NCBI GenBank assembly: GCA_035500275.1
Contig: DATJXI010000057.1
Span: 1-20,921, forward strand
Source: Roseiarcus sp035500275
GTDB taxonomy: Bacteria > Pseudomonadota > Alphaproteobacteria > Rhizobiales > Beijerinckiaceae
Length of the DNA: 20,921 nucleotides
Direction: 5' to 3'
The translations under genes and the position numbers were made by a program. The notes beneath the pieces were generated by a model. It made no database searches, had not been told where the DNA came from, and was given only the letters and a program-made list of their open reading frames with translations. Position 1 is the stretch's first letter. Every line of letters begins with the position of its first letter. Shown piece after piece: positions 9,005 to 16,532 of the stretch.

Positions 9005-9964
9005 TCAGCGTCGCTCAAAATCCTGCGCCGAGTCGGGCCGGGCGCCGGCGCGCGCGGCGATCGCCGGCAAGGCGTCCTCAGCGGCCTGTCTCACCTTCGA
9101 CGTTACGTCTGGATAGGAGCGGTAGAAATCGTCGCGGATGGCGAGCACGGCCGGGGTGGCGATCGACTTGATCGCGCTGAACCAGCCCGATTCCAGAGTG
9201 ACGGTGGCGTAGAGCCGGCGGCCGTTGAAAGTGACGCCGGTGAGTTTGTCGCTCGGCCGAATGTCGACGAACTTGAAGATCCGCCGCTTGGTCTTGGGGT
9301 CAGCCGTCTCGCGCACCTCCTGAAGCAGCGGGGATTGCGGCCCGTCCATGACGAAAAACGCGTCGATCTGACGGTCGCGCAGCTTGTTGAGCGCGGTCTC
9401 GGACGCGTCCGGCGTGATGTCGACCACCTGCTTCCACTCGGGCGCGTTCGCAAGCATATTGCGCAGTGTAAGCTCGCCTCCCGAGCCCGAGCCGCCCGCC
9501 GCGACGCGCAGCACCGAACCGGGCTTCAGCCGGTCAATCATGTCGGCGAACTTGCCCTCGCGCGTCTCGTCACGCACCACCATGAAGCCCTCGTAAGGGT
9601 AGAGGGGCCTGCCGAGCACGACGACTTTTCCGGCGCAGTCCGGCTTCATCGAGCGAAGAGCGAGCACGTCCGCCTGCACGACCGCCATCTGCACGTCGCC
9701 GTCGCAAAGCCCGTCCACCGATTCGACGCTGCCCTTCGATTCGAGCGGCTTCAGATGGACGTTCTGGGGGACGGTCTTGGTGGTGATCTCGGGGACGACG
9801 ACGGCGCAGTTTTCCTTGTCCAGCTTGCCGCACGCGACCTCGACTTCCGTCACGCCCGCCTTCTCCTTGCCGGCGCGCCGCTCGGACAAAGAGTCGGCCC
9901 AGGCGGGAAGGCAGACGACGACAAGCGCTGAGACGATGACAGCCTTGCGGCTTAAGGCGAACAT
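9005..9964 (-). CDS. TAXI-family periplasmic solute-binding protein (orphan)
   Basis: The 319-aa protein starts with a classical signal peptide (MFALSRKAV, hydrophobic core, cleavage after AWA at about residue 23) and reads as a TRAP-associated extracytoplasmic (TAXI, NMT1-like) ligand-binding protein. Family-like stretches include GSVESVDGLCDGDVQMAVVQ (phosphate/glycine-rich ligand loop region) and LRVAAGGSGSGGELTLRNML. TAXI proteins normally feed a fused TRAP permease (DctQM); none lies nearby, so either the permease is elsewhere or the protein has a sensory or non-transport role. The start is ATG with AGGA 8 nt upstream. The aldolase gene is upstream on the same strand, 120 bp away. The ligand cannot be told from sequence. 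Confidence 0.85.
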   Translation of the reverse strand: MFALSRKAVIVSALVVVCLPAWADSLSERRAGKEKAGVTEVEVACGKLDKENCAVVVPEITTKTVPQNVHLKPLESKGSVESVDGLCDGDVQMAVVQADVLALRSMKPDCAGKVVVLGRPLYPYEGFMVVRDETREGKFADMIDRLKPGSVLRVAAGGSGSGGELTLRNMLANAPEWKQVVDITPDASETALNKLRDRQIDAFFVMDGPQSPLLQEVRETADPKTKRRIFKFVDIRPSDKLTGVTFNGRRLYATVTLESGWFSAIKSIATPAVLAIRDDFYRSYPDVTSKVRQAAEDALPAIAARAGARPDSAQDFERR

Positions 9965-9998
9965 GGAAATATCCTGGCGTATTACGATACTGAGGGAG

Positions 9999-10016
9999 TT
10001 CCGCTAAGAAGCGGAA
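9999..10016. repeat. Small inverted repeat upstream of the TAXI gene
   Basis: TTCCGC and GCGGAA (6 bp, perfect) are separated by TAAGAA, 35-52 bp upstream of the TAXI start. It has no T run on the reading strand, so it is more likely a leader hairpin or operator than a terminator. Confidence 0.35.
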
Positions 10017-10084
10017 ACGCCGCATCTTTCACAGGTCTCTGACAGTGGCGCGACACGTCGTCCGGTGCTCTTTTCCCGAGCCCG

Positions 10085-10780
10085 TCACACCGCGGTCGCC
10101 GCCTCCGCCGCCGCCTCGAAGGCTTCGACCGCCTCTACGGCCTTCTCATCGTCGAAGAAGCCCGCCGCGACTTTCGGATTGAACGTGAACGCATCCACGC
10201 CTTCGCCGGCCAGCCGGACGACATCGCTCGGGTCTCTCAGCGAGGCGACGAGAATCCGCATCGTGCCGCCGTGAGCGCGCACCGCGCGCGCCATGCCGGC
10301 GATTTCGGTGAAACCGTCGCGGCCGAGGTCGTTCATCCGACCGAGATAGGGCGCCGCGTAGTCCGCGCCGAGCGCGTCCGCCGCCAGCGCTTGTGCCGCG
10401 CTATAGACGGCGGTCATCGTCAACCGCACCCCTTCTTGCCTTAGCATCGCCGCCGCCGCGGCGCCCTCGACGGTCGTCGGGACCTTCACCACGACACGCG
10501 GGTCGATCGCCGCGAGCTCGCGACCGCGGTCGTAATAGAGCGCGCGCGTCCGGCCCCATGTCTGCGCGTGCGCTTCGCGCGCCCCGAGCTTCAGCGCTTC
10601 TCCGATGAGTTCGGCGAGCGCCGGCAGCGCGCACGGCACGCCGGCCGCCTGGAGCAGAAGCGGGTTCGTCGTGATGCCGTAGAAGCAGCCCACCGGCAGC
10701 CACTTCGCCCACTCCGCCCGGTCCGCCGTGTCGAGCATGAGGCGCAGGCCTGGCGAACCAGCAAGGGGCTCTGACAGCAT
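10085..10780 (-). CDS. fsa: Transaldolase-family protein, fructose-6-phosphate aldolase (FSA/TalC) type
   Basis: A compact class I aldolase of about 231 aa, the size of FSA rather than classical transaldolase (about 315 aa). Counting from the ATG at 10780, the catalytic set aligns with E. coli FsaA: LDTAD (Asp17), TTNP (Asn39), AQT (Gln73), VKVP (Schiff-base Lys99), TAVYSAAQ (Thr123), APYLGR (Tyr145, Arg148) and VASLRD (Ser180). Gln73 and Tyr145 are the residues that distinguish FSA from transaldolase B (Glu and Phe there), so aldol cleavage/formation of fructose 6-phosphate or a related dihydroxyacetone/hydroxyacetone reaction is more likely than dihydroxyacetone transfer. The ATG has GAGG 7 nt upstream; a TTG at 10810 would add 10 residues. 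It lies between the PAS kinase (93 bp upstream) and the TAXI gene, same strand. Confidence 0.87.
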   Translation of the reverse strand: MLSEPLAGSPGLRLMLDTADRAEWAKWLPVGCFYGITTNPLLLQAAGVPCALPALAELIGEALKLGAREAHAQTWGRTRALYYDRGRELAAIDPRVVVKVPTTVEGAAAAAMLRQEGVRLTMTAVYSAAQALAADALGADYAAPYLGRMNDLGRDGFTEIAGMARAVRAHGGTMRILVASLRDPSDVVRLAGEGVDAFTFNPKVAAGFFDDEKAVEAVEAFEAAAEAATAV

Positions 10781-10804
10781 CGCGGGACCTCGGACAGCGA
10801 AGGT

Positions 10805-10820
10805 GGGCAAGCGCCTGCCC
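10805..10820. repeat. Imperfect palindrome between the kinase and aldolase genes
   Basis: GGGCA, AGCGCC, TGCCC: 5-bp perfect arms with a near-palindromic centre, in the 93-bp gap just upstream of the aldolase start. It could be a leader hairpin; weak evidence. Confidence 0.3.
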
Positions 10821-10873
10821 TTTCATTCCCTCTTAGGTCCGTTTCCAACCCAGGTGAAGCCGAAGCGCTCCCG

Positions 10874-13800
10874 CTACTCGGCCGCGTCGAGCCGGCCGCG
10901 CACCTTGCCGGCCAATTCCTCGAGCGAGAACGGCTTGCCGATCACGTGGACGCCCGGCGCGAGCCGGCCGTTTCTTAAGATGGCGTCGCGGCTGTAGCCG
11001 GTCATGAAAAGCACTCTCAGGCCCGGGCGGCGCTTCACCGCCTCGTCGGCAAGCTCGCGTCCGTTGTAGTCCCCCGGCATAATGACGTCGGTCAGGAGCA
11101 GATCGAGGCGCGGGACGCTGTCCAGCACGCCGAGCGCCGCCATTCCGCTCGGCGCTTCCGCCACACGGTAACCGAGCTCGCGCAGCGCCTCGGTCGCGTA
11201 GGCGCGGACGCCGTCGTCGTCCTCGACGACGAGGATGCTCTCCCGCCCGCCCGGGCGGGCGAGGTCGGCCGGCGTCGGATCCTTCATGTCTGAGGAATGC
11301 GCCTGGCGCGGAAGATAGAGCCGCACCGTGGCGCCCCGGCCGGGTGCGCTTTCGATCTGCACGCAGCCGCCCGACTGGCGCGTGAAACCGTAGACTTGGC
11401 TCAAGCCGAGGCCGGTGCCCTTGCCGATCTCCTTGGTGGTGAAGAAGGGATCGAAGGCGCGCGCGCCCGTGGCCTCGTCCATGCCGGCGCCCGTGTCCAT
11501 GACCGCGATCATAACGAATTCGCCCGGCTCCACGCGCTCCGGCAGGCTCGCAACGTCGGCCGAGCCGAGCCTCCGGTTCGCGGTCTCGATAACGAGCCGG
11601 CCGCCTTCCGGCATGGCGTCGCGCGCGTTGAGGGCGAGGTTGATGAGCGCGCTCTCCAGCTGATTTGGATCCACAAAGGCGTTCCAAATCCCGTCCGCCA
11701 GAATGGTCCTGAGGGCGATCCGCTCTCCGAGCGTGCGCTGCAGGAGATCGCAAATGCCGCCGACGAGGGCGTTGGCGTCGACCGACTGCGGCGCCAGCGC
11801 CTGCCGGCGGGAGAAGGCGAGGAGCCGGCCGGTCAACGCGCGGGCGCGCTGAACGCCCTGCAGCGCCATGTCCTTGGCCCGCTCGATGCGCGCCTTCGAC
11901 TTCGACGCAGGCAGCTCGGCCAGTTGCCGGTCGATCGTGTCGAGGCCACCCAACATGAGGGTGAGCATGTTGTTGAAATCGTGAGCGACCCCGCCGGTCA
12001 GCTGGCCGAGCGCCTCCATCTTCTGGGCATGACGCAATTGCTCCTCTAGGCGGCGGCGTTCGGTCGTGTCCCGCGCGCTGATGACGAAGCGGCGGGGCTC
12101 CCCCTCCCTTCCGGGGACCGCGGTCACCGTGGCCTCGATCAGCGCGCCGTTGTGCATGCGCTCGTATCGGCGCGGCCTTCCTTCCTCGAGGCAGGCCCGC
12201 AGGTGCCCGACGACCACCGCGCCGCCCTCCGCCCCGAGCACCTCCTCGACCGTGCGTCCGATCACCTTTTCCCTGGACAGGCCGAAGAGCTCGAGGGCCG
12301 AGGGATTGGCCTCCTGGTAGCGGAATACGCCGCCGTCCTCGACGAGAAGCGCATGCTTCTCCGGGGAGTGGTTGAGGATGGTCGCGACCAGAGCCTCGCT
12401 GGCGGCGAGTTCTGCGGTGCGCTCGGCAACCCGCCTTTCCAGCGTCTCGTTCATGCGCGTGAGCGCCGCTTCGGCCTCCTTGGCCTCGGTCACGTCATGG
12501 GCGACGCCGATAAAGCCCTGATGCGCCCCTTCGGACCCCCACCTCGGCCGTGATTCGGCCCGCAGCCACCGCCATTCCCCATCGGCCCGCCGGAACCGCG
12601 CCTCGACTGTCACGCTCTTCAGCGAAGGCTCGATGGCTGGCTCCTCCCGCAGGATTCGGGGCAGATCCTCAGGGTGCAGCAGCTCAGTCCGCCAGTCGAG
12701 CTTCAGCGCCTCTTCATAAGAAAGGCCGAACAAGTTCAGATAGGCCTCGTTGACGAATTCGCGCTTTCCGTCCGCACCGGTGACCCACATGAGCACCGGG
12801 GCGCTGTTGGCGATGGCGCGGAACCTCGCCTCGCTCTCGGCGACGTTCCGTTCGGCCAGAACGCGGCGGGTGATGTCGGCGACGACGACGTAGACGCCGA
12901 GCGCCGCGCCGGACGCGTCCCGGCGCGGGACAAGCGTAACTTCGGTCACGATGTTCCCTGAGGAGCGCTGGAACTCGATTTCGAAAGCAATCGGCTCGCC
13001 GGAGAGCGCGCGTTCGAGATAGGGACGTCGCGCCTCGTACATGGCGGGCGTCATGACTTCGGCGACCGTGCGGCCGACGATCTCGCTGCGCGGCCGCTCG
13101 AACCATTCCTCGTAGGTCTTGTTGACGAAGCGGAAGACCTGGTCCTTGTCGACGTAGGAGATCAGCACCGGCAGCGCGTCGGCGATGGCGAGCAGCCGCT
13201 CCTCGCTGTCATGCGCCTCCTGCTCGGCGAGCTTGCGCGCGGTGATGTCCGTATGCGCGCCGACGAGGGCGACAGCGACGCCGTTCGCGTCGCGCTCGAT
13301 TTCGCCGACGGCGCGAACCCAGCGGACGGCGCCGTCGCTCGGCCGGACGATGCGATACTCGGACGCGTATGTGGTCTCGCCGCCGCGAATGGCCTCCAAC
13401 AAGCACCGGACCGCTTCCGGCCGATCGTCTGGATGAAGCCGCCGCTCCCAGTCCTCATGCGATTCCACGGCGGCGTCCGGCGGCAACCCGTGAAGACGCC
13501 GGTATTCCGGAGATTTCTCTCCCGAGAGGCCGCCGCGTATATCAATGCGCATGCCGCCGATTCCGCCGACCTCCTGCACGCGCTTGAGTTCGAGCTCGCG
13601 CTCCTGGAGGCGGGAGACCATCGACCTTCGCTCGCTGGCGTCGCGAAAGGCCACTCCAATCCCGGCGCCGAGCGGAAAGGCCCGGACTTCGCGAAAGAGG
13701 CCGGGATATCGGGTGGAGCGCGCCTCGAAAAGCTGGGGAACCCGCTCCGCCATCGCGATGCGATAGCGGTGCTCGAATTCCGAGCCGACGACGGCCGGAA

Positions 13801-14038
13801 AGACTTTCCAAAGCGGCTCGCCAAGCACGTCCGCGCGCTTAAGCTCGAACGCCTCTTCGGCGGCGCGGTTGAAGGCCGTGAACCGCCAGTCGGCGTCAAG
13901 CGCGAAGAAGCCCTCGCCGATCCCGTCCAGGATCTGGTCGATCTCCGAGCGAGCAGAGGGCGCGCCCGAAGGCCGGCTCCCGTCTTTCTGCGACGGCCTG
14001 GCTTCGGGCGGAAAAGGAGCGGATTCCTCGGAACTCAT
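10874..14038 (-). CDS. Soluble multi-PAS hybrid sensor histidine kinase/response regulator
   Basis: A 1054-aa cytoplasmic hybrid kinase; I see no membrane segment or signal peptide. Five PAS-like modules run in series at about 31-135, 150-268 (PAS_3 type with HPDD), 277-392, 401-520 (HPED) and 548-662. A short coiled coil (about 525-548) precedes the fifth. Then come the HisKA H-box (GGVAHDFNNML, phospho-acceptor His686), the HATPase N-box (Asn804), DTGAGMD (Asp848), FDPFFTTK and GTGLGLS, and a C-terminal receiver (about 933-1052) with acidic VEDDD, phospho-acceptor Asp984 (LLTDVIMP) and Lys1035. All catalytic residues are present. Such kinases phosphorylate their own receiver and pass phosphate to a partner; no separate regulator is encoded nearby. 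The PAS ligands are unknown; no obvious flavin-type Cys motif was seen. It is followed on the same strand by the aldolase and TAXI genes. Confidence 0.94.
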   Translation of the reverse strand: MSSEESAPFPPEARPSQKDGSRPSGAPSARSEIDQILDGIGEGFFALDADWRFTAFNRAAEEAFELKRADVLGEPLWKVFPAVVGSEFEHRYRIAMAERVPQLFEARSTRYPGLFREVRAFPLGAGIGVAFRDASERRSMVSRLQERELELKRVQEVGGIGGMRIDIRGGLSGEKSPEYRRLHGLPPDAAVESHEDWERRLHPDDRPEAVRCLLEAIRGGETTYASEYRIVRPSDGAVRWVRAVGEIERDANGVAVALVGAHTDITARKLAEQEAHDSEERLLAIADALPVLISYVDKDQVFRFVNKTYEEWFERPRSEIVGRTVAEVMTPAMYEARRPYLERALSGEPIAFEIEFQRSSGNIVTEVTLVPRRDASGAALGVYVVVADITRRVLAERNVAESEARFRAIANSAPVLMWVTGADGKREFVNEAYLNLFGLSYEEALKLDWRTELLHPEDLPRILREEPAIEPSLKSVTVEARFRRADGEWRWLRAESRPRWGSEGAHQGFIGVAHDVTEAKEAEAALTRMNETLERRVAERTAELAASEALVATILNHSPEKHALLVEDGGVFRYQEANPSALELFGLSREKVIGRTVEEVLGAEGGAVVVGHLRACLEEGRPRRYERMHNGALIEATVTAVPGREGEPRRFVISARDTTERRRLEEQLRHAQKMEALGQLTGGVAHDFNNMLTLMLGGLDTIDRQLAELPASKSKARIERAKDMALQGVQRARALTGRLLAFSRRQALAPQSVDANALVGGICDLLQRTLGERIALRTILADGIWNAFVDPNQLESALINLALNARDAMPEGGRLVIETANRRLGSADVASLPERVEPGEFVMIAVMDTGAGMDEATGARAFDPFFTTKEIGKGTGLGLSQVYGFTRQSGGCVQIESAPGRGATVRLYLPRQAHSSDMKDPTPADLARPGGRESILVVEDDDGVRAYATEALRELGYRVAEAPSGMAALGVLDSVPRLDLLLTDVIMPGDYNGRELADEAVKRRPGLRVLFMTGYSRDAILRNGRLAPGVHVIGKPFSLEELAGKVRGRLDAAE

Positions 14039-14069
14039 GAAGGCAAGGCTCAGCGAGTCGCGGACCAGA

Positions 14070-14086
14070 TTGTGACGATCTCACAA
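14070..14086. promoter_or_regulatory. Perfect inverted repeat, candidate operator of the PAS kinase
   Basis: TTGTGA, CGATC, TCACAA: 6-bp perfect arms and a 5-bp centre, lying 32-48 bp upstream of the kinase ATG. It resembles a Crp/Fnr-type half-site pair (TGTGA, TCACA), but the centre is 5 rather than 6 bp. If the promoter at 14088-14116 is right, it overlaps the transcription start, which suits a repressor. Confidence 0.5.
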
Positions 14087-14087
14087 A

Positions 14088-14116
14088 ATCATTTGAGCCC
14101 CCCGAAAGCGGCTCAA
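14088..14116 (-). promoter_or_regulatory. Candidate promoter of the PAS kinase
   Basis: On the minus strand TTGAGC (14116-14111) and AATGAT (14093-14088) are 17 nt apart, each matching 4 of 6 consensus bases. The -35 lies inside the inverted repeat at 14092-14117. Confidence 0.3.
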
Positions 14117-14117
14117 A
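14092..14117. repeat. Perfect 8-bp inverted repeat in the kinase/thioesterase divergent region
   Basis: TTTGAGCC, 10-nt centre, GGCTCAAA. There is no run of T after it on either strand that would make a good terminator, so an operator or cruciform is more likely. It lies 5 bp from the TTGTGA/TCACAA repeat. Confidence 0.5.
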
Positions 14118-14158
14118 AACGGCGTCGGCGGCAAGACTGGGGACGGATCGCAGCGCTC

Positions 14159-14189
14159 GCGCTTCCGCAAGCGCTTCCGGCGGAAACGC
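14159..14189. repeat. Direct and inverted repeats of GCGCTTCCG just upstream of the thioesterase
   Basis: GCGCTTCCG occurs at 14159-14167 and again at 14171-14179, and the second copy is followed after one base by CGGAAACGC (14181-14189), its inverse with one mismatch. The cluster ends 22 bp before the thioesterase ATG, where an operator or a leader hairpin would act. Confidence 0.35.
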
Positions 14190-14211
14190 CCTGCGCGTAA
14201 CGTGAGCCCCG

Positions 14212-14679
14212 ATGACCCGCCCCAAGCACCGGCCGTTTACGCTGGACGAGTTGCGCGCCTATCTCGTCGAGGTGTTCCCGCAGGCATGGATGCGCGGCGA
14301 CTACGCGATCGAGGAGGTCGGGCCGATGAGCGCGACGGTGCGCCTCAATTACCACCCCGACCACCTGCGGCCTGGCGGCACGATTTCCGGTCCGTCGATG
14401 TTCGCCCTCTGCGACCTTGCGCTCTATGTTGCGATCCTGCACGAGATCGGCCGGGTTAAGCTCGCGGTGACGACCAACGTCTCGATCAATTTTTTGCGCA
14501 GGCCCGAACCCGGCGACCTCATCGGCCGGGCCAAGCTCATGAAGCTCGGCAAGCGGCTTGCGGTCGGCGAGGTCGCGTTATTCTCGCGGGGGCAGGACGA
14601 CATCATCGCGCACGCGACCGGCACTTATTCGATCCCCGCGCGGGGAGACGACAATAGACTATCAGATAATTTGGATTGA
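14212..14679 (+). CDS. PaaI-like hotdog-fold thioesterase
   Basis: A 155-aa single-domain hotdog protein. The family core is visible: HLRPGGTISGPSMFALCDLA (51-70), where the PGG.ISGP turn replaces the usual HGG motif and Asp68 sits on the central helix as the likely catalytic acid, then TTNVSINFLRRP (87-98), and the closing strand HATGTYSIP (134-142). Such enzymes hydrolyse acyl-CoA thioesters; the acyl group cannot be told here. The ATG at 14212 was chosen because the homologous core starts soon after it. The reading frame ends in AT-rich sequence (residues 147-155, NRLSDNLD), unlike the rest of the gene, which suggests that its original 3' end was replaced at the border of the island that follows. 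It is divergent from the PAS kinase. Confidence 0.85.
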   Translation: MTRPKHRPFTLDELRAYLVEVFPQAWMRGDYAIEEVGPMSATVRLNYHPDHLRPGGTISGPSMFALCDLALYVAILHEIGRVKLAVTTNVSINFLRRPEPGDLIGRAKLMKLGKRLAVGEVALFSRGQDDIIAHATGTYSIPARGDDNRLSDNLD

Positions 14680-14844
14680 ATCTGGACAGAGGTTTTCGAG
14701 ATCGACAAAAGACTAAAGAGCAGCCAATTGTTCAAGTCAACAGTTTAGCTTATTTTGCCAAGGGTCCACGCGCGACGAATTATGGCTTGGCTGACGCCAC
14801 ACGATCTATACTTATGTATGCCGTCTCTTGACTGCTAGGCTTTT
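14680..14844. other. AT-rich convergent intergenic region
   Basis: This gap separates the ends of two converging genes. Base composition drops sharply: 14701-14760 has 22 G or C of 60. I see no gene, no tRNA and no clear terminator. It looks like the left border of the accessory island. Confidence 0.6.
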
Positions 14845-15222
14845 CTATTCGCGAAACAGCTCTACGCCCTGAATCAACCTGCAGTTTGCGTTGAGGCAAC
14901 CAATCGCGGCGCCACTGAGGTCGTTTGGATCGAAAAAGATCGTGATTGGACGTCTCGCGGCCGTCGCCGTCGCGGCAAGGCTCAGCACGCGGCTGGCGTC
15001 AGGATGCGCGACACTCAGCGCAAAAAATGCGATTGCTCCGTTAGCTGGATTGCACCGGACGTGGATCCGAGACCCAATAAAAACGGCGGCGCCTTGCGCT
15101 GTGCAAGAAAAACTGTCCGCCAATGCGGGCGGCGGAGACACGAATACCGCGCATGCTCCGACCACGACAGCGGCTAAGGTCTGAAGCGGGCGGCATCCGG
15201 GATTGAGTCGCAATAGCCTCAT
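14845..15222 (-). CDS. Small secreted four-cysteine protein of unknown function
   Basis: A 125-aa precursor with a signal peptide (hydrophobic core about 15-30, cleavage after ALA at 35). The mature chain of about 90 residues has four cysteines (40, 57, 109, 114), enough for two disulfides in the periplasm or outside the cell. The middle (IAFFALSVAHPDASRVLSLA) followed by RRPITIFFDPNDLSG resembles small beta-barrel, OB-like secreted proteins with an internal helix that are annotated as hypothetical in many proteobacteria; I cannot give a function. The ATG has AGGAG 9 nt upstream. It lies 22 bp downstream of the cytochrome gene on the same strand and is almost certainly cotranscribed with it. 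Confidence 0.8.
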   Translation of the reverse strand: MRLLRLNPGCRPLQTLAAVVVGACAVFVSPPPALADSFSCTAQGAAVFIGSRIHVRCNPANGAIAFFALSVAHPDASRVLSLAATATAARRPITIFFDPNDLSGAAIGCLNANCRLIQGVELFRE

Positions 15223-15244
15223 GATCTTGTGCTCCTTCTGATTT

Positions 15245-16441
15245 TTATTGGAGGATTTCTATTGTTATAATATCGTCGGGTTGGAATATCACTGGGTTCA
15301 TCGTCGTGATATCCCCTTCGGTAGGCGGAGGCGGAACATAGGCAGCCGCGAACAAGGTGATGCGGCAGTCCGGGCCGCTTGGCAGGTGGTCCTCCTTGAA
15401 TTGTTTGGCGCAGTCATGGATCGCCTTGGCGGAGTTTGCGTGCGTCTGATTGAAGGCCACCTGCACCGGGGCGGGCGGCATCCAGATCGGCGACGCTGCG
15501 GAAGGCGGATTTTTTGAGATCTCGTCGGCGGCGGTGGCGCGGATCCCGAAATCGAACGCGGTGCCCTGGTCGGCCCTGACGCTATTGACGCCCATTCGAT
15601 GACAGCCGTTGCATTCGTTGCCCGAGACTTCGACCTTGTAGGCCTTCCACGACGCGAAATCGTGGCCGACGAAAGCGTAGGGCTGGTTGCTGTTGAAGCC
15701 GAAGTCATCCGAGCCCGGGAGGGCGTTGGCTCCCTGGACTTGATTCAGGTAGGGCGAGCGGATGAACGGCCCATTGTCGTGGCAGCCGCCGCAACCAATG
15801 CCGGCGGTGCTCGACGGGGGCAGCCAAAGCGTTTGCGGCTGCGCGCCGTTCGACGGAGCCTTTACGGGTTTCGCGGGGGCGTTCGGCGCCGAATGGCCGC
15901 CGACCATGTTGCCGTGAGTCTGGTTGCCCAAAGCCTGATAGAAACAGGTGGCGCCGTTCTTCCGGCTATATTGGATGACGGCAATGTCGCCGTACAGGCC
16001 GCTGCCGCCGGCCTCTTTGCGGCAGTGAGCGACCACGTAGGCGTCATCGGTCCGGGTCAGGACTTGAAAGCGGCTTCCTGGATCGCATTGGCAATTGAGG
16101 CGGTTCGGCTGGTTGCAGGTTATTGCGCCGCTCTGCGAACCGCACCTGCTCGTCGGCGGGCCCGAGAATGAACCGCCTTGTCCCGGCACTTCCGTCCCGG
16201 CGTCGCAATCGAAATCCGGCACGGTGGCGCCGATCGCCGCGTCGCACTGCGCTGCATAGTCTTGAAGCGCGTCCGCCGAGGCGCCCGAGTTCACAACCGA
16301 CGCCGCAGCCACAAGGACTAAGGGAAACGGGACGGCAGTCGCGCGCGCTTTCCACGCAGGCTCAAGTGGAAGACAGAATAAAGTATGAGCAGATTCTGTA
16401 ATAAGCCTGCTTACCTGCTTGTCCAATGCGGAACGCGCCAT
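15245..16441 (-). CDS. Secreted di-heme c-type cytochrome-like protein, cysteine-rich
   Basis: A 398-aa exported protein. A long n-region precedes the hydrophobic core (about 36-51), with likely cleavage after ASA at 56. Two heme-attachment motifs are present, CGGCH (217-221) and CNGCH (277-281), so two covalent hemes are expected after periplasmic maturation. The N-terminal half before the hemes carries at least eight further cysteines (66, 79, 100, 109, 117, 119, 140, 166), and Cys344 and Cys359 lie after them; an N-terminal disulfide-rich module joined to a cytochrome module is likely. No membrane anchor is seen besides the signal peptide. The ATG at 16441 is supported by AGAGGGG 6 nt upstream. 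It is the first gene of a two-gene unit with the four-cysteine protein. I do not recognise the exact family; electron transfer or oxidase/peroxidase-like activity is inferred from the hemes. Confidence 0.82.
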   Translation of the reverse strand: MARSALDKQVSRLITESAHTLFCLPLEPAWKARATAVPFPLVLVAAASVVNSGASADALQDYAAQCDAAIGATVPDFDCDAGTEVPGQGGSFSGPPTSRCGSQSGAITCNQPNRLNCQCDPGSRFQVLTRTDDAYVVAHCRKEAGGSGLYGDIAVIQYSRKNGATCFYQALGNQTHGNMVGGHSAPNAPAKPVKAPSNGAQPQTLWLPPSSTAGIGCGGCHDNGPFIRSPYLNQVQGANALPGSDDFGFNSNQPYAFVGHDFASWKAYKVEVSGNECNGCHRMGVNSVRADQGTAFDFGIRATAADEISKNPPSAASPIWMPPAPVQVAFNQTHANSAKAIHDCAKQFKEDHLPSGPDCRITLFAAAYVPPPPTEGDITTMNPVIFQPDDIITIEILQ

Positions 16442-16503
16442 AGCGTGCCCCTCTCAAACATAGCTTACGCCCTTAAATAAAGCTTGGACGCCACCGTAAT
16501 TGA

Positions 16504-16532
16504 ATGGTAAGATGAGTTATGAGCGCTGTCAA
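16504..16532 (-). promoter_or_regulatory. Promoter of the cytochrome/four-cysteine protein unit
   Basis: On the minus strand a perfect TTGACA (16532-16527) and TACCAT (16509-16504, 4 of 6) are exactly 17 nt apart. Transcription would start near 16497, leaving a leader of about 55 nt with a strong ribosome site before the ATG at 16441. Confidence 0.6.

Noticed and set aside
7594..9018. 474-codon minus-strand frame
   Set aside because: Antisense shadow of the antiporter gene, whose protein has clear motifs along its whole length.
11297..12049. 250-codon plus-strand frame
   Set aside because: Opposite the histidine kinase catalytic region, where the H, N and G boxes prove the minus-strand reading.
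14092..14117. Inverted repeat read as an intrinsic terminator
   Set aside because: It lies between divergent genes, so no transcript needs to end there, and no adequate T run follows on either strand.
15599..16171. 190-codon plus-strand frame opposite the cytochrome
   Set aside because: No signal peptide or motif, while the minus strand has CxxCH motifs, a signal peptide and a strong ribosome site.
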